DNA from: Microbacterium mangrovi
Lineage (GTDB): Bacteria; Actinomycetota; Actinomycetes; Actinomycetales; Microbacteriaceae
Direction of reading: 5' to 3'
Length of the DNA: 64,000 bases
NCBI RefSeq assembly: GCF_000802305.1
Contig: NZ_JTDK01000006.1
Span: forward strand, 310,001 to 374,000
Within the stretch, counting starts at the first letter, position 1, and each line of letters begins with the position of its first letter. The translations under genes were made by a program, and so were the position numbers. This document shows, in pieces, positions 49,643-58,024 of this stretch. The notes under the pieces are model-generated. The model was not told where the DNA came from, ran no database searches, and saw only the letters and a list, made by a program, of their open reading frames with translations.

Positions 49643-50428
49643 TCAGCCGCCGAACCGCCGGTTCCGACGCGTGTAGTCCCGGATCGCCCGCAGGAAGTCG
49701 ACTTCGCGCAGATCGGGGCCGAGCGCCTCGACGAAGTAGAACTCGCTGTGCGCGGACTGCCACAGCAGGAAGTCGCTCAGACGCTGCTCCCCCGACGTTC
49801 GGATCACGAGGTCGGGGTCCGGTTGCCCGCCGGTGTAGAGGTGCTCGCCGATCTGCTCCGGGGTGAGACTCGCGGCGAGTTCTTCGAGCGTTCCCCCGCG
49901 CTCGTCGTGCTGCTGGATGATGCTGCGGACCGCGTCGACGATCTCGCCCCGCCCTCCGTAACCGACGGCGAGGTTGACGTGGAGACCGGTGTTCTGCCGG
50001 GTGCGCTCCTCCGCCGCGGCGAGCACCCGCGCGAGGTCCGGCGGGAGCGCCTCGGCGCGTCCGACGTGCTGGACACGCCAGTCGCGGACCCGGGACAGGC
50101 TCTCGGCGAGCTCGGCGATGATCTCCAGGAGGTCTTTGAGCTCCTGGGCGTCGCGCTTGGTCAGGTTGTCGAGCGACAAGAGGTAGAGCGAGACCACGCG
50201 GACGCCCACGTCGTCGCACCACTCCAGGAACTCGCGCATCTTCGCCGCGCCGGCACGATGGCCGTCCGCGACCGACGAATAGCCGAGCTGCCGCGCCCAG
50301 CGCCGGTTGCCGTCGATCATCATGGCGACGTGATGCGGCACGGACTCGGCGGGCAGACGCCGACGGAGACGATTGATGTACAGCCGATACAGCGGGCCGC
50401 GGCCTTCATTCGACTCGGCAGACGTCAC
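49643..50428 (-). CDS. uppS: Isoprenyl (cis-prenyl) transferase, UppS family
   Basis: 261-residue enzyme that adds isopentenyl units in cis to make polyprenyl diphosphate carriers for the cell wall. Catalytic D39 lies in MMIDGNRRWARQLGY, and LDNLTKRDAQEL, VGYGGRGEIVDAV and RTSGEQRLSDFLLWQSAHSEFYF are diagnostic. It resembles Rv1086, a short-chain Z-farnesyl synthase, and the small size of that group cannot be excluded from undecaprenyl synthases on sequence alone. Divergent from trhA. Confidence 0.95.
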   Translation of the reverse strand: MTSAESNEGRGPLYRLYINRLRRRLPAESVPHHVAMMIDGNRRWARQLGYSSVADGHRAGAAKMREFLEWCDDVGVRVVSLYLLSLDNLTKRDAQELKDLLEIIAELAESLSRVRDWRVQHVGRAEALPPDLARVLAAAEERTRQNTGLHVNLAVGYGGRGEIVDAVRSIIQQHDERGGTLEELAASLTPEQIGEHLYTGGQPDPDLVIRTSGEQRLSDFLLWQSAHSEFYFVEALGPDLREVDFLRAIRDYTRRNRRFGG

Positions 50429-50434
50429 GGTTCT

Positions 50435-50440
50435 ACGCTA
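50435..50440 (-). promoter_or_regulatory. uppS -10 box (leaderless)
   Basis: TAGCGT, then 6 nt, then the GTG of uppS. It lies opposite the trhA promoter in the same 100-bp region. Confidence 0.5.
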
Positions 50441-50515
50441 CCGTGCGCGCTCCGCCGACACCCCGCACACAGTCGCTGCACAGGCTATGTACCGCTGACG
50501 GAATATCGCCGCGCG

Positions 50516-50521
50516 TATGCT
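50516..50521 (+). promoter_or_regulatory. trhA -10 box (leaderless)
   Basis: TATGCT, then 6 nt, then the ATG of the hemolysin III-like gene. Confidence 0.55.
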
Positions 50522-50527
50522 CTGGAC

Positions 50528-51241
50528 ATGAGCGCAATACCGCCCGGCGTCACCGGAAACCCGCTTCCGATCGGAGCACCCGGCGCGGTCGTCGCAGAGC
50601 TCAAACCGGCATGGCGCGGATGGATCCATGCGGCCATCACGCCGATCGCGGTCGCCGCCGGCATCGTGCTCATCTGCCTGGCCGACGGACCGGCCGCGAA
50701 ATGGTCGTGCGCCGTCTTCGCGCTGACCTCGCTGCTGCTGTTCGGGAACTCCGCGCTCTACCACCGCATCCCGTGGAAGCCGCGCACGAAGGCCGTCTTC
50801 CGCCGGATCGATCACGCGAACATCCTGCTTCTCATCGCCGGCACCTACACGCCCATCGCCGTGCTCGCCCTGCCCACGGGCCAGGCCGTCCTCCTGCTGT
50901 CGCTCGTCTGGTCGGGAGCGATCGCCGGCATCCTGTTCCGCGTGTTCTGGCTCGGCGCACCCCGGTGGGTGTACGTCGCGCTCTACATCGTGCTGGGGTG
51001 GGCGGCGATCATGTACATCGTCCCGCTGTACCAGGCCAATGCGGCCATGGTCGTGCTCATCGCGGCGGGCGGCATCCTGTACACGCTCGGCGCAGTCGTC
51101 TACGCCCTCAAGCGCCCGAATCCGTGGCCGTCCGTGTTCGGGTTCCACGAGATCTTCCACGTGTGCACGGTGCTCGCCTTCGCCTGCCACTGGACGGCGT
51201 GCCTGCTCATCGCGATGAACCCCGTCTACCACGCCGGCTGA
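50528..51241 (+). CDS. trhA: Hemolysin III family protein (TrhA-like)
   Basis: 237-residue membrane protein of the PAQR/hemolysin III family with seven predicted helices. The metal-binding histidine motif elements are present: NSALYHRIPW early, then HEIFHVCTVLAFACHW near the C-terminus. In Bacillus TrhA controls membrane homeostasis. The pairing with uppS is conserved (Rv1085c-Rv1086). Confidence 0.93.
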   Translation: MSAIPPGVTGNPLPIGAPGAVVAELKPAWRGWIHAAITPIAVAAGIVLICLADGPAAKWSCAVFALTSLLLFGNSALYHRIPWKPRTKAVFRRIDHANILLLIAGTYTPIAVLALPTGQAVLLLSLVWSGAIAGILFRVFWLGAPRWVYVALYIVLGWAAIMYIVPLYQANAAMVVLIAAGGILYTLGAVVYALKRPNPWPSVFGFHEIFHVCTVLAFACHWTACLLIAMNPVYHAG

Positions 51242-51276
51242 GACGCGCACACGCGTCCTGCGCGGGGTGGCGTGTC

Positions 51277-51519
51277 TCAGCCGCGCGGCTCGGCGTCGCC
51301 GGACTCCGCCTGCTCGGCGTCGAGTTCCTCGCGCACCTGAGCGCGGTAGCGCCCGCGGCGGATGCGGCGCATCATGTCCCACACGAGAAGCACCGCGATG
51401 AGCGCCACGAACAGCATGATCGTGAACCCCACGGCGCCCGGGGTCACCAACGTCGGGTTCGGTCCGGTCGGGGACGGACTCGGCGTCGCCGCTGCCAGTG
51501 CGGTGAGCATAGGGTGCAT
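51277..51519 (-). CDS. Small single-pass membrane protein (Rv1083-like)
   Basis: About 77-80 residues: a short Thr/Pro-rich outside part, one membrane helix (VGFTIMLFVALIAVLLVW) and an acidic cytoplasmic tail after RRIRRGRYRAQ. In mycobacteria a comparable small protein (Rv1083) follows mca. Here the gene starts only 64 bp from the divergent DUF4307 gene, with no mca between. Start may be M1 or M4. Confidence 0.8.
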   Translation of the reverse strand: MHPMLTALAAATPSPSPTGPNPTLVTPGAVGFTIMLFVALIAVLLVWDMMRRIRRGRYRAQVREELDAEQAESGDAEPRG

Positions 51520-51583
51520 GTGTCCTCGATCCGCGCCGCAGCGCTTAGCCTTGATCCAAGCCTAACTTGCCGATGGAGAACCG

Positions 51584-51982
51584 ATGACGACGCAAGCCAT
51601 GCTCGACGAGCGCTACGGCCGAACCCGGGCGAGGACGTCCCGCATCCGGTCGACCGTGCTCTCCGGCATCGTCATCGCCGTCATCATCGGGGTGATCGCG
51701 TGGATGTCGTTCGGCAACCAGTCGAACTCCGTGGGCGCGACCGCCACCTCGTACAAGGTGGTCGACGCGTCCTCCACGACGATCACCTTCCAGCTCACGG
51801 CACCGGCCGGCGCCCGTGTGGCATGCGTCCTCGAAGCGGACGACACCGATCACGGCATCGTCGGCTGGCGGGTCATCGAGTACCCCGCATCCCCGGCGGG
51901 GCACAACCGCACTCTGACCGAGCAGATCCCCACGGTCGGACGCGCCACGACAGGTTTGGTGAACTCCTGCTGGGTGCCTTAG
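51584..51982 (+). CDS. DUF4307 single-pass membrane protein
   Basis: 132 residues: short cytoplasmic N-terminus (MLDERYGR), one helix (LSGIVIAVIIGVIAWMSF), and a beta-rich extracellular domain (ATSYKVVDASSTTITFQLT, CVLEADDTDHGIVGWRVIEYP). DUF4307 is a mycobacterial/actinobacterial family (Rv1081c type) beside greA. Function unknown. Confidence 0.88.
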   Translation: MTTQAMLDERYGRTRARTSRIRSTVLSGIVIAVIIGVIAWMSFGNQSNSVGATATSYKVVDASSTTITFQLTAPAGARVACVLEADDTDHGIVGWRVIEYPASPAGHNRTLTEQIPTVGRATTGLVNSCWVP

Positions 51983-52001
51983 GCTGGCCGGACGCCCTCC
52001 C

Positions 52002-52029
52002 GACGCCCTGGTACAACCACCGGGGCGTC
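52002..52029 (+). terminator. Hairpin in the DUF4307-greA gap
   Basis: GACGCCC / GGGCGTC stem with partial inner pairing, 20 bp after the DUF4307 stop and 30 bp before greA. It may be a weak terminator or an element of the greA leader. Confidence 0.35.
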
Positions 52030-52059
52030 CTTCATATCCGATGTTCGAAGGAGACCGAC

Positions 52060-52551
52060 GTGTCGAACGACGCTCCCGTCACATTCCTCACCCAGGAGGC
52101 GCACGACCGCCTCGCCGCAGAGCTGGAGCAGCTCTCCACCGTCGGCCGTGAGGAGATCGCCAAGCGCATCGAGATCGCGCGCGAAGAGGGCGACCTGAAG
52201 GAGAACGGCGGGTATCACGCCGCCAAGGACGAGCAGGGCAAGATGGAGGCCCGCATCCGCACCCTGCAGGCGCTGCTCAAGGATGCGAAGGTCGGCGAGG
52301 CCCCGCAGTCCAGCGGCGTCGTCGAATCCGGCACCGTGGTCACTGCGACGGTCGCCGGCGGCGAAGAGGTCTTCCTGCTGGGCAGCCGTGAGATCGCCGC
52401 CGACAGCGAGCTCGACGTCTACAGTGAGGCATCCCCGCTCGGGGCGGCCATCCTCGGTCTCAAGGAGGGCGAGAAGACGACGTACCAGGCTCCCAACGGC
52501 CGGTCCATCGCCGTGGAGATCATCAAGGTCGAGACCTACTCGGGCCAGTAG
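52060..52551 (+). CDS. greA: Transcription elongation factor GreA
   Basis: 163-residue secondary-channel factor that rescues backtracked RNA polymerase. The N-terminal coiled coil has the acidic tip motif (IEIAREEGDLKENGGYHAAKDEQ), and the C-terminal FKBP-like domain ends SIAVEIIKVETYSGQ. GTG 52060 is preceded by GAAGGAGA. Length is normal. Confidence 0.97.
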   Translation: MSNDAPVTFLTQEAHDRLAAELEQLSTVGREEIAKRIEIAREEGDLKENGGYHAAKDEQGKMEARIRTLQALLKDAKVGEAPQSSGVVESGTVVTATVAGGEEVFLLGSREIAADSELDVYSEASPLGAAILGLKEGEKTTYQAPNGRSIAVEIIKVETYSGQ

Positions 52552-52563
52552 CCCCGGGCCGCG

Positions 52564-52597
52564 CGAGCCCCGTCCCGGTGATCCGGGGCGGGGCTCG
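52564..52597. terminator. Terminator between greA and ilvA
   Basis: Stem CGAGCCCCGtCCCGG / CCGGGGCGGGGCTCG with a single mismatch and a short loop, 12 bp after greA and 18 bp before the convergent ilvA stop. Confidence 0.8.
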
Positions 52598-52614
52598 TCG
52601 CATGCGGGGACCTG

Positions 52615-53841
52615 TCAGTCGGGCATGACCGACGGGGCGAAGCCGGCTGCGGTGAGTGTGCGGATCACCTCGGCCCGGTGCTCCTCCCCGCGCGTCTCGA
52701 CGCTCAGCTGGAGGATCACCTCGCTGATCTGCAGTCCCTGCCCGTGCCGGGTGTGCAGCACTTCGATGACGTTCGCCCCGACCTTCGCGAGGAGCTCGGA
52801 GACCCGGGACAGCTGCCCGGGCCGATCCGGAAGCGGGATGCGCAGGGTCATGTAGCGGCCGGATGCCGCCAGTCCGTGCGCGACGACCCGCTGCAGCAGC
52901 AGCGGATCGATGTTGCCGCCGGAGAGGATCGAGACGGTGGTCCCGGTCGGCTTGATCTTTCCGGACAGGATCGCGGCCACACCCACGGCGCCTGCCGGCT
53001 CGACCACCTGCTTGGCGCGCTCCAGGAGCACGAGGAGAGCGCGAGCGATGTCGTCCTCGGTGACGGTCACCACGTCGTCGACGAGTGCGCGGATCATCTC
53101 GAAGGGCACGTCGCCGGGTCGACGCACCGCGATGCCGTCGGCGATCGTCGGCGTCGTCTCGAGCTCGATCGGGTGGCCCGCGGCGAGTGAGACGGGGTAG
53201 GGCGCGGAGTTCGCCGCCTGCACGCCGATGATGCGGACCTTCCGCCCTTCGGCCGCGGCGCGCGCCTTGATCGCCCCGGCGACGCCGGCGATCAGCCCGC
53301 CGCCCCCGATGCCCATGATCACCGTGTCGAGGTCGGGGACCTGCTTCCACAGCTCGAGTCCGAGGGTTCCCTGGCCGATGATCACGTCACGGTGGTCGTA
53401 CGGGTGGATGAACACGGCGCCGGTCTGCTCCGAGAACTCGGCCGCCCGCAGCAGCGGCGTCTCGACCGTCTCCCCCGCCAGCACGACGTCGGCGCCGTAT
53501 CCCCGCGTGGCGAGGAGCTTCGGCACCGGCACGCCCAGCGGCATGAAGATCGTCGCCGGGATGCCGAGCTGGTGGGCCGCGAGCGCGACCCCCTGGGCGT
53601 GGTTGCCGGCCGAGGCCGCCACGACGCCGCGCGCGCGCTCCGTGGCACTGAGCTTGGAGAGGCGGTTGACCGCACCGCGGATCTTGAACGATCCGGTCCG
53701 CTGGAGATTCTCGAGCTTCAGGACGACCGGCGCGCCGAGCACCTGGGAGAGGTGCTGCGACCGGTCGACGGGCGTGTCGGAGATCACTCCGGCGAGGGTC
53801 GCTGCGGCATCCTCATAGTCGGCCAGCGTGGGAAAGCTCAT
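52615..53841 (-). CDS. ilvA: Threonine ammonia-lyase (threonine dehydratase)
   Basis: 408-residue PLP enzyme converting threonine to 2-oxobutanoate. PLP lysine K53 in RTGSFKIRGA, the glycine loop SAGNHAQGVAL and the SGGNIDPLLLQRVV segment are present. One C-terminal ACT-type regulatory domain (residues about 325-405) makes it the TdcB-like or single-ACT form. ATGA overlap with the upstream AI-2E transporter gene. Confidence 0.95.
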   Translation of the reverse strand: MSFPTLADYEDAAATLAGVISDTPVDRSQHLSQVLGAPVVLKLENLQRTGSFKIRGAVNRLSKLSATERARGVVAASAGNHAQGVALAAHQLGIPATIFMPLGVPVPKLLATRGYGADVVLAGETVETPLLRAAEFSEQTGAVFIHPYDHRDVIIGQGTLGLELWKQVPDLDTVIMGIGGGGLIAGVAGAIKARAAAEGRKVRIIGVQAANSAPYPVSLAAGHPIELETTPTIADGIAVRRPGDVPFEMIRALVDDVVTVTEDDIARALLVLLERAKQVVEPAGAVGVAAILSGKIKPTGTTVSILSGGNIDPLLLQRVVAHGLAASGRYMTLRIPLPDRPGQLSRVSELLAKVGANVIEVLHTRHGQGLQISEVILQLSVETRGEEHRAEVIRTLTAAGFAPSVMPD

Positions 53842-55037
53842 TCGTCACCTTTCTTGAGCCGCGGCACCGTGCTCCAGATGAGATCGGCGCCGCGCAGATC
53901 CTGTCCTGTCTCCCACGCGCGTTCGCTGAGGTAGACGCCGACCACATTGACGAAGGCCGCCATCGGCACGGCGAACAGCGCGCCCGGGATGCCGGCGATC
54001 ATCGCGCCGCCGGCGACGACCAGCACGACCGCCAGCGGGTGCACCTTGACCGCGGAGCCCATGAGGAGCGGCTGCAGGACGTGCCCTTCCAGCTGCTGCA
54101 CGCCGAGAACGACGACGAGCATCCACAGCGCGATGAACCAGCCGTTGTAGACCAGCGCGAGGAAGACGGCCACCGTCCCGGTCAGGACCGCTCCGACGAT
54201 CGGGATGAAGGCGCCCAGGAACACCAGCACGCCGATCGGGACCGCCAGCGGCACGCCGAGCAGCGCCGCACCGGCGGCGATGCCGATGGCGTCGATCGTC
54301 GCGACGAGCAGCTGCGTGCGGGCGTAGTCCACGACGGTCCGCCATCCGGCGCGCCCTGCTCCGTCGACCGCGGGCCGGGCGCGACGGGGGAAGAGGTTCG
54401 TCGTCCATCGCCAGATCCCCGCGCCGTCGGCGAGCAGGCACAGCAGCACGAAGAGGGCGAGGACGGCGCCGGTCGCGATGTGGCCGACCGTGGCGCCGAT
54501 CGCCAGAGCGCCCGTCCACAGCACCTGCGCCTGCTGCTGGATGAAGTCGACGACCTGGGTGATGACGCCGTCGATCTGGGCATCGGTGACGTGCAGCGGG
54601 CCCGTCGCGAGGACCGTGCGCATGTTGTCGATCGCCTGCAGGGTGCGCTCCTGGACGGACGCCCACTGCTGGGTGACCTGCCACACGACGAGCGCCAGAA
54701 GGCCCGCCACGATCGCCGCGGCCCCGATCACGGTCACGGCGATGGCGGCCCACCGGGGCACCCGATGGCGCAGCATGAAGGAGAAGGCCGGCCACACCAG
54801 CGCGGTCACGAGGATGGCGATCAGCAGCGGCACCACCAGCAGCTTCAGCTGGATGACGAGCCAGACGAGCACGCCGAGCCCGGCGGCCAGCACGAGCATC
54901 CGCCAGACATAGGCGGTCGCGACGATGAGCCCGTGCGGCACCAGTTCGGGATTCTCGGATCGGACCGTGCCGACGATGCGTCGGTCACGCCTGGCCTCAC
55001 GCCACCGTGAGGGCGGCGGATTGTCGGGACCGGTCAT
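53838..55037 (-). CDS. AI-2E-family transporter
   Basis: 399-residue membrane protein with seven to eight helices. The family block FIPIVGAVLTGTVAVFLALVYNGW and LGVQQLEGHVLQPLLMG (Pfam AI-2E_transport) is strong. Members export or move small molecules or Na+; despite the name the substrate is not clear. ATG 55037 follows TAGACT plus 6 nt. Overlaps ilvA by ATGA, so co-transcribed. Confidence 0.9.
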   Translation of the reverse strand: MTGPDNPPPSRWREARRDRRIVGTVRSENPELVPHGLIVATAYVWRMLVLAAGLGVLVWLVIQLKLLVVPLLIAILVTALVWPAFSFMLRHRVPRWAAIAVTVIGAAAIVAGLLALVVWQVTQQWASVQERTLQAIDNMRTVLATGPLHVTDAQIDGVITQVVDFIQQQAQVLWTGALAIGATVGHIATGAVLALFVLLCLLADGAGIWRWTTNLFPRRARPAVDGAGRAGWRTVVDYARTQLLVATIDAIGIAAGAALLGVPLAVPIGVLVFLGAFIPIVGAVLTGTVAVFLALVYNGWFIALWMLVVVLGVQQLEGHVLQPLLMGSAVKVHPLAVVLVVAGGAMIAGIPGALFAVPMAAFVNVVGVYLSERAWETGQDLRGADLIWSTVPRLKKGDE

Positions 55038-55043
55038 CTGGCC

Positions 55044-55049
55044 AGTCTA
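55044..55049 (-). promoter_or_regulatory. AI-2E transporter -10 box (leaderless)
   Basis: TAGACT, then 6 nt, then ATG of the transporter gene that is coupled to ilvA. Confidence 0.6.
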
Positions 55050-55063
55050 TGGCCCGCCTCGGG

Positions 55064-55963
55064 TCAGAACCTGCCGCCCATGTCCTGCAGGCGGGCGATG
55101 CGATCGGGAATCGGCGGGTGGGTCGAGAACATGCGCTCGAGGGCATTGGGGCGCAGGGGATCCGCGATCCACAGGTGCGCCATCGACGTGTTCACCCGCG
55201 CCAGCGGCCGGGCGTGATCCTGCAGCTTGGCAAGTGCCGAGGCCAGGCCGTCGGGGTCGCGCGTCGTGAGGGCGCTGGTGGCGTCCGCGAGGTACTCCCG
55301 CTGGCGGGAGATCGCCGCCTGCACGCCCCCGGCGAGAATCGGGGCGAGCACCGCCGCCACGATCCCGAAGATCAGGAACAGCACCTGCAGCTGCCCGCCG
55401 CCGTTGTTGTCGTTGCTGCGGCGTCCGCCGCCCCAGAACGCCATCCGCAGCATGATGTCGGCGATGAGTCCGACCGCGACCACGAGCCCGAAGACGAGCA
55501 TCGAGACCCGGATGTCGTAGTTGCGGATGTGTCCGAGCTCATGCCCGAGCACGCCCTCGAGTTCGCGATCGGTCATGATCTCGAAGAGCCCCGTCGTGAC
55601 CGTGATCGCGGCCAGCTCCGGCTTGCGGCCGGTCGCGAACGCGTTCGGGGCGGGGTCTTCGACCACGTAGAGACGGGGCATCGGCGAGCCCGTCGTGATG
55701 CACAGATTCTCGACGATGCGCCAGTAACGCGGGGCGTCCGCCTGGGTCACCTCGAAGGCACCGGCCAGGGCGAGCGCCTCGCCGGATGCCGCGAAGTACT
55801 GGACCGCCGCATAGCCGGCGGCGCCGAGCAGCACGAACGCGGTCACCCACCAGTTGTTCGACATCAGCCACCCGGCCAGGAGGCCGAGCACGCCGATGAA
55901 GATCACGAAGCCGATCAGGATGAACCAGGTGTTGCGCTTGTTGCGCGCGATGGCGGAATACAC
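55064..55963 (-). CDS. htpX: Membrane zinc metalloprotease HtpX
   Basis: 299-residue M48 peptidase. The zinc site is HELGH (H141, E142, H145), with the Glu ligand in the later REYLADATSA segment; four membrane helices at about 13-32, 38-58, 150-170 and 190-215. HtpX degrades misfolded membrane proteins. It follows lemA on the same strand, as in many genomes, after two hairpins. GTG 55963. Confidence 0.95.
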   Translation of the reverse strand: MYSAIARNKRNTWFILIGFVIFIGVLGLLAGWLMSNNWWVTAFVLLGAAGYAAVQYFAASGEALALAGAFEVTQADAPRYWRIVENLCITTGSPMPRLYVVEDPAPNAFATGRKPELAAITVTTGLFEIMTDRELEGVLGHELGHIRNYDIRVSMLVFGLVVAVGLIADIMLRMAFWGGGRRSNDNNGGGQLQVLFLIFGIVAAVLAPILAGGVQAAISRQREYLADATSALTTRDPDGLASALAKLQDHARPLARVNTSMAHLWIADPLRPNALERMFSTHPPIPDRIARLQDMGGRF

Positions 55964-55990
55964 GGGAGGTGCCCTTCGGGTTTCGGCTCG

Positions 55991-56020
55991 TCTGCGGCTC
56001 GCTCACGCGTGAGCCGCAGA
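55991..56020. repeat. Palindromic element A between lemA and htpX
   Basis: TCTGCGGCTC (55991-56000) pairs with GAGCCGCAGA (56011-56020), and the internal GCTCACGCGTGAGC is itself a perfect palindrome, so alternative foldings exist. Confidence 0.75.
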
Positions 56021-56054
56021 CGCATCACGGTCGCTGCGCGACCGTGATGCGTCT
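56018..56054. terminator. Perfect hairpin B after lemA
   Basis: 16-bp perfect stem AGACGCATCACGGTCG (56018-56033) with its complement (56039-56054) and a 5-nt loop, starting 4 nt past the lemA stop. It likely reduces read-through into htpX or stabilises the lemA mRNA end. Confidence 0.8.
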
Positions 56055-56058
56055 CGCG

Positions 56059-56628
56059 TCAAAACTGGACGCGCGGAGGCTCCGAGATCGCCGCCGCATC
56101 GACGACGTCGAAGAACTCGCGCTCCCCGAAGCCCAGACGCTTCGCGAACATGTTGTTCGGGAAGGTCTTGACCTTCGTGTTCATTTCGCGCACGCCTCCG
56201 TTGTAGAAGCGCCGCGATGCCTGGATCTTGTCTTCGGTGTCGGTGATCGAGGACTGCAGCTGCAGGAAGTTCTGGCTCGCCTGCAACTGCGGGTACGCCT
56301 CGGCGACCGCGAAGATCGAGCGCAGCGCCTGCTGCATGTGCCCCTCGGCCACACCGGCATCCGCCGGGCTGGAGGCGCCGAGCGTCTCGGCGCGGGCCTG
56401 CGTGACGTTCTCGAACACCGCCTTCTCGTGGGCGGCATAGCCCTTGACCGATTCGATCAGGTTCGGCAGCAGATCGGCGCGGCGTTTCAGCTGCACCGTG
56501 ATGTCGCTCCACGCCTCATCGACGCGCACGTTCAGCTGCACGAGGGAGTTGTACGTCGCCCAAAGGTAGATCCCGATGATGACGATGATCGCGACGACGA
56601 TCAGGACTGGGATCAGCCATTCCCACAT
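56059..56628 (-). CDS. lemA: LemA family protein
   Basis: 189 residues: one N-terminal membrane helix (LIPVLIVVAIIVIIGIYLW) then a helical cytoplasmic or extracytoplasmic domain with the LemA pattern YNSLVQLNVRVDEAWSDI, QLKRRADLLPNLI, and the conserved YPQLQASQNFLQLQ. LemA is often partnered with HtpX. A TAGACT -10 at 56658-56663 and a GGAACGGAG Shine-Dalgarno give this gene a normal leader. Confidence 0.95.
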   Translation of the reverse strand: MWEWLIPVLIVVAIIVIIGIYLWATYNSLVQLNVRVDEAWSDITVQLKRRADLLPNLIESVKGYAAHEKAVFENVTQARAETLGASSPADAGVAEGHMQQALRSIFAVAEAYPQLQASQNFLQLQSSITDTEDKIQASRRFYNGGVREMNTKVKTFPNNMFAKRLGFGEREFFDVVDAAAISEPPRVQF

Positions 56629-56710
56629 TGCAGAGGTCTCCGTTCCAGGTTGCCGTCAGTCTATCGGCGCTGCCCCGCCGGACGCGGAGCGCGCATCGTT
56701 CTCTCAGTGC

Positions 56711-58024
56711 TTACTCACCGAGAACGCGCTGCAGATACGCGTTCGCGAACATGCGCGTCGGGTCGAGCCGGTGGCGCAGCGCGGTGAAGTCGTCGAAGCG
56801 CGGGTAGCGCTCGCGCAGGGATGCCGCATCCTGCGTGTGCATCTTGCCCCAGTGCGGGCGGCCGCCGAACGACGTCATGATCTTCTCGACGCCGGTGAAG
56901 TACGACGTCGGGTTCTCCCGCCAGTAACGATGCACCGCGATGTAGCCGGATGCCCGGCCGTGGGCCGTCGACAGCCACAGGTCGTCCGGCGCCGCGAAGC
57001 GCACCTCGATCGGAAACGAGATGCGAAGCCCCTGCTCGGCGATGAGCGCACGGACCGCTTCGAAGGCGGGACGGACGTTCTCGGCGGGGAGCGCGTACTC
57101 CATCTCGCGGAAGCGCACGTTGCGGTTCTGGGTGAGGACCCGGTTGGACAGGTCGGTGTACTCGCGGTTGCCGGTCAGGCGCACGGCCAGGCGCGAGAAG
57201 GGCGGGATGATGCCGGGAACGGCGGTCCCGGCGGCGCAGACCAGACGATAGACCCCGTTGGAGAGCAGTTCCTCGTCGATCCACTTGCCGACCTTCGGAA
57301 GCGGTCGCAGGGCGGTCGAAGCCGGCATCCGGGTCTGCGTCTTGGTGAGGGCGACGTCGGTGTGCGGGAACCAGTAGAACTCGAAGTGGTCGGCCGATGC
57401 GACACGCGCATCGAGCGATTCGAGGACCTCGTCGAGCGGCTCGGGGTGTTCAACGGCCGCCAGAGCGAACGCGGGCACGCACTGGATCGTCACCTCGACG
57501 AGGATGCCGAGGGCGCCCAGCCCGACGACGACCGCCGGAAGCAGGTCGGCGTTCTCCTCCTCGTCGACGTGCAGCAGCTCGCCGTCCGCGGTGACGAGGG
57601 TCACCCCCACGATCTGGGTGGCGATGCCCCCGAAGCCTGCCCCCGTGCCGTGGGTGCCGGTCGAGATCGCGCCCGAGATCGACTGGCGGTCGATGTCGCC
57701 GAGATTCTGCATGGCGAGGCCGTAGGGCTGAAGCAGGGACGGAATCTGATGCAGCCGCGTCCCCGCCCGCAGCGTGACCCGCGACCGGTCCCGGTCGACG
57801 TCGACCACGCCGGTCAGGTCCGTGAGGTCCAGGAGCACACCGGGGGCGACCGCGATGCCGGTGAAGCTGTGGCCGGCTCCGACCGCCTTCACCTTCATCC
57901 CGTGGGCGGCCGCCGCGACCACCGCACGCTGCACCGCGCCGACGGAATCGGGAAACTCCACCCGCTGCGGCCGGACGCTCGCCGATCGTCCCCAGTTCCG
58001 CCACTGCCCGCCTGGTCGTGTCAC
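56711..58024 (-). CDS. FAD-linked sugar-lactone oxidase
   Basis: 437 residues of the VAO/PCMH fold: FAD domain with RSASVRPQRVEFPDSVGAVQRAV, VGAGHSFTGIAVAPG and GDIDRQSISGAISTGTHGTG, then the D-arabinono-1,4-lactone oxidase C-terminal domain (HWGKMHTQDAASLRERYPRFDDF, LDPTRMFANAYL). The HWGK motif is the catalytic signature of aldonolactone oxidases. It acts on L-gulono- or D-arabinono-lactone; physiological substrate uncertain. GTG 58024 overlaps the upstream stop by GTGA. Confidence 0.93.
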   Translation of the reverse strand: MTRPGGQWRNWGRSASVRPQRVEFPDSVGAVQRAVVAAAAHGMKVKAVGAGHSFTGIAVAPGVLLDLTDLTGVVDVDRDRSRVTLRAGTRLHQIPSLLQPYGLAMQNLGDIDRQSISGAISTGTHGTGAGFGGIATQIVGVTLVTADGELLHVDEEENADLLPAVVVGLGALGILVEVTIQCVPAFALAAVEHPEPLDEVLESLDARVASADHFEFYWFPHTDVALTKTQTRMPASTALRPLPKVGKWIDEELLSNGVYRLVCAAGTAVPGIIPPFSRLAVRLTGNREYTDLSNRVLTQNRNVRFREMEYALPAENVRPAFEAVRALIAEQGLRISFPIEVRFAAPDDLWLSTAHGRASGYIAVHRYWRENPTSYFTGVEKIMTSFGGRPHWGKMHTQDAASLRERYPRFDDFTALRHRLDPTRMFANAYLQRVLGE

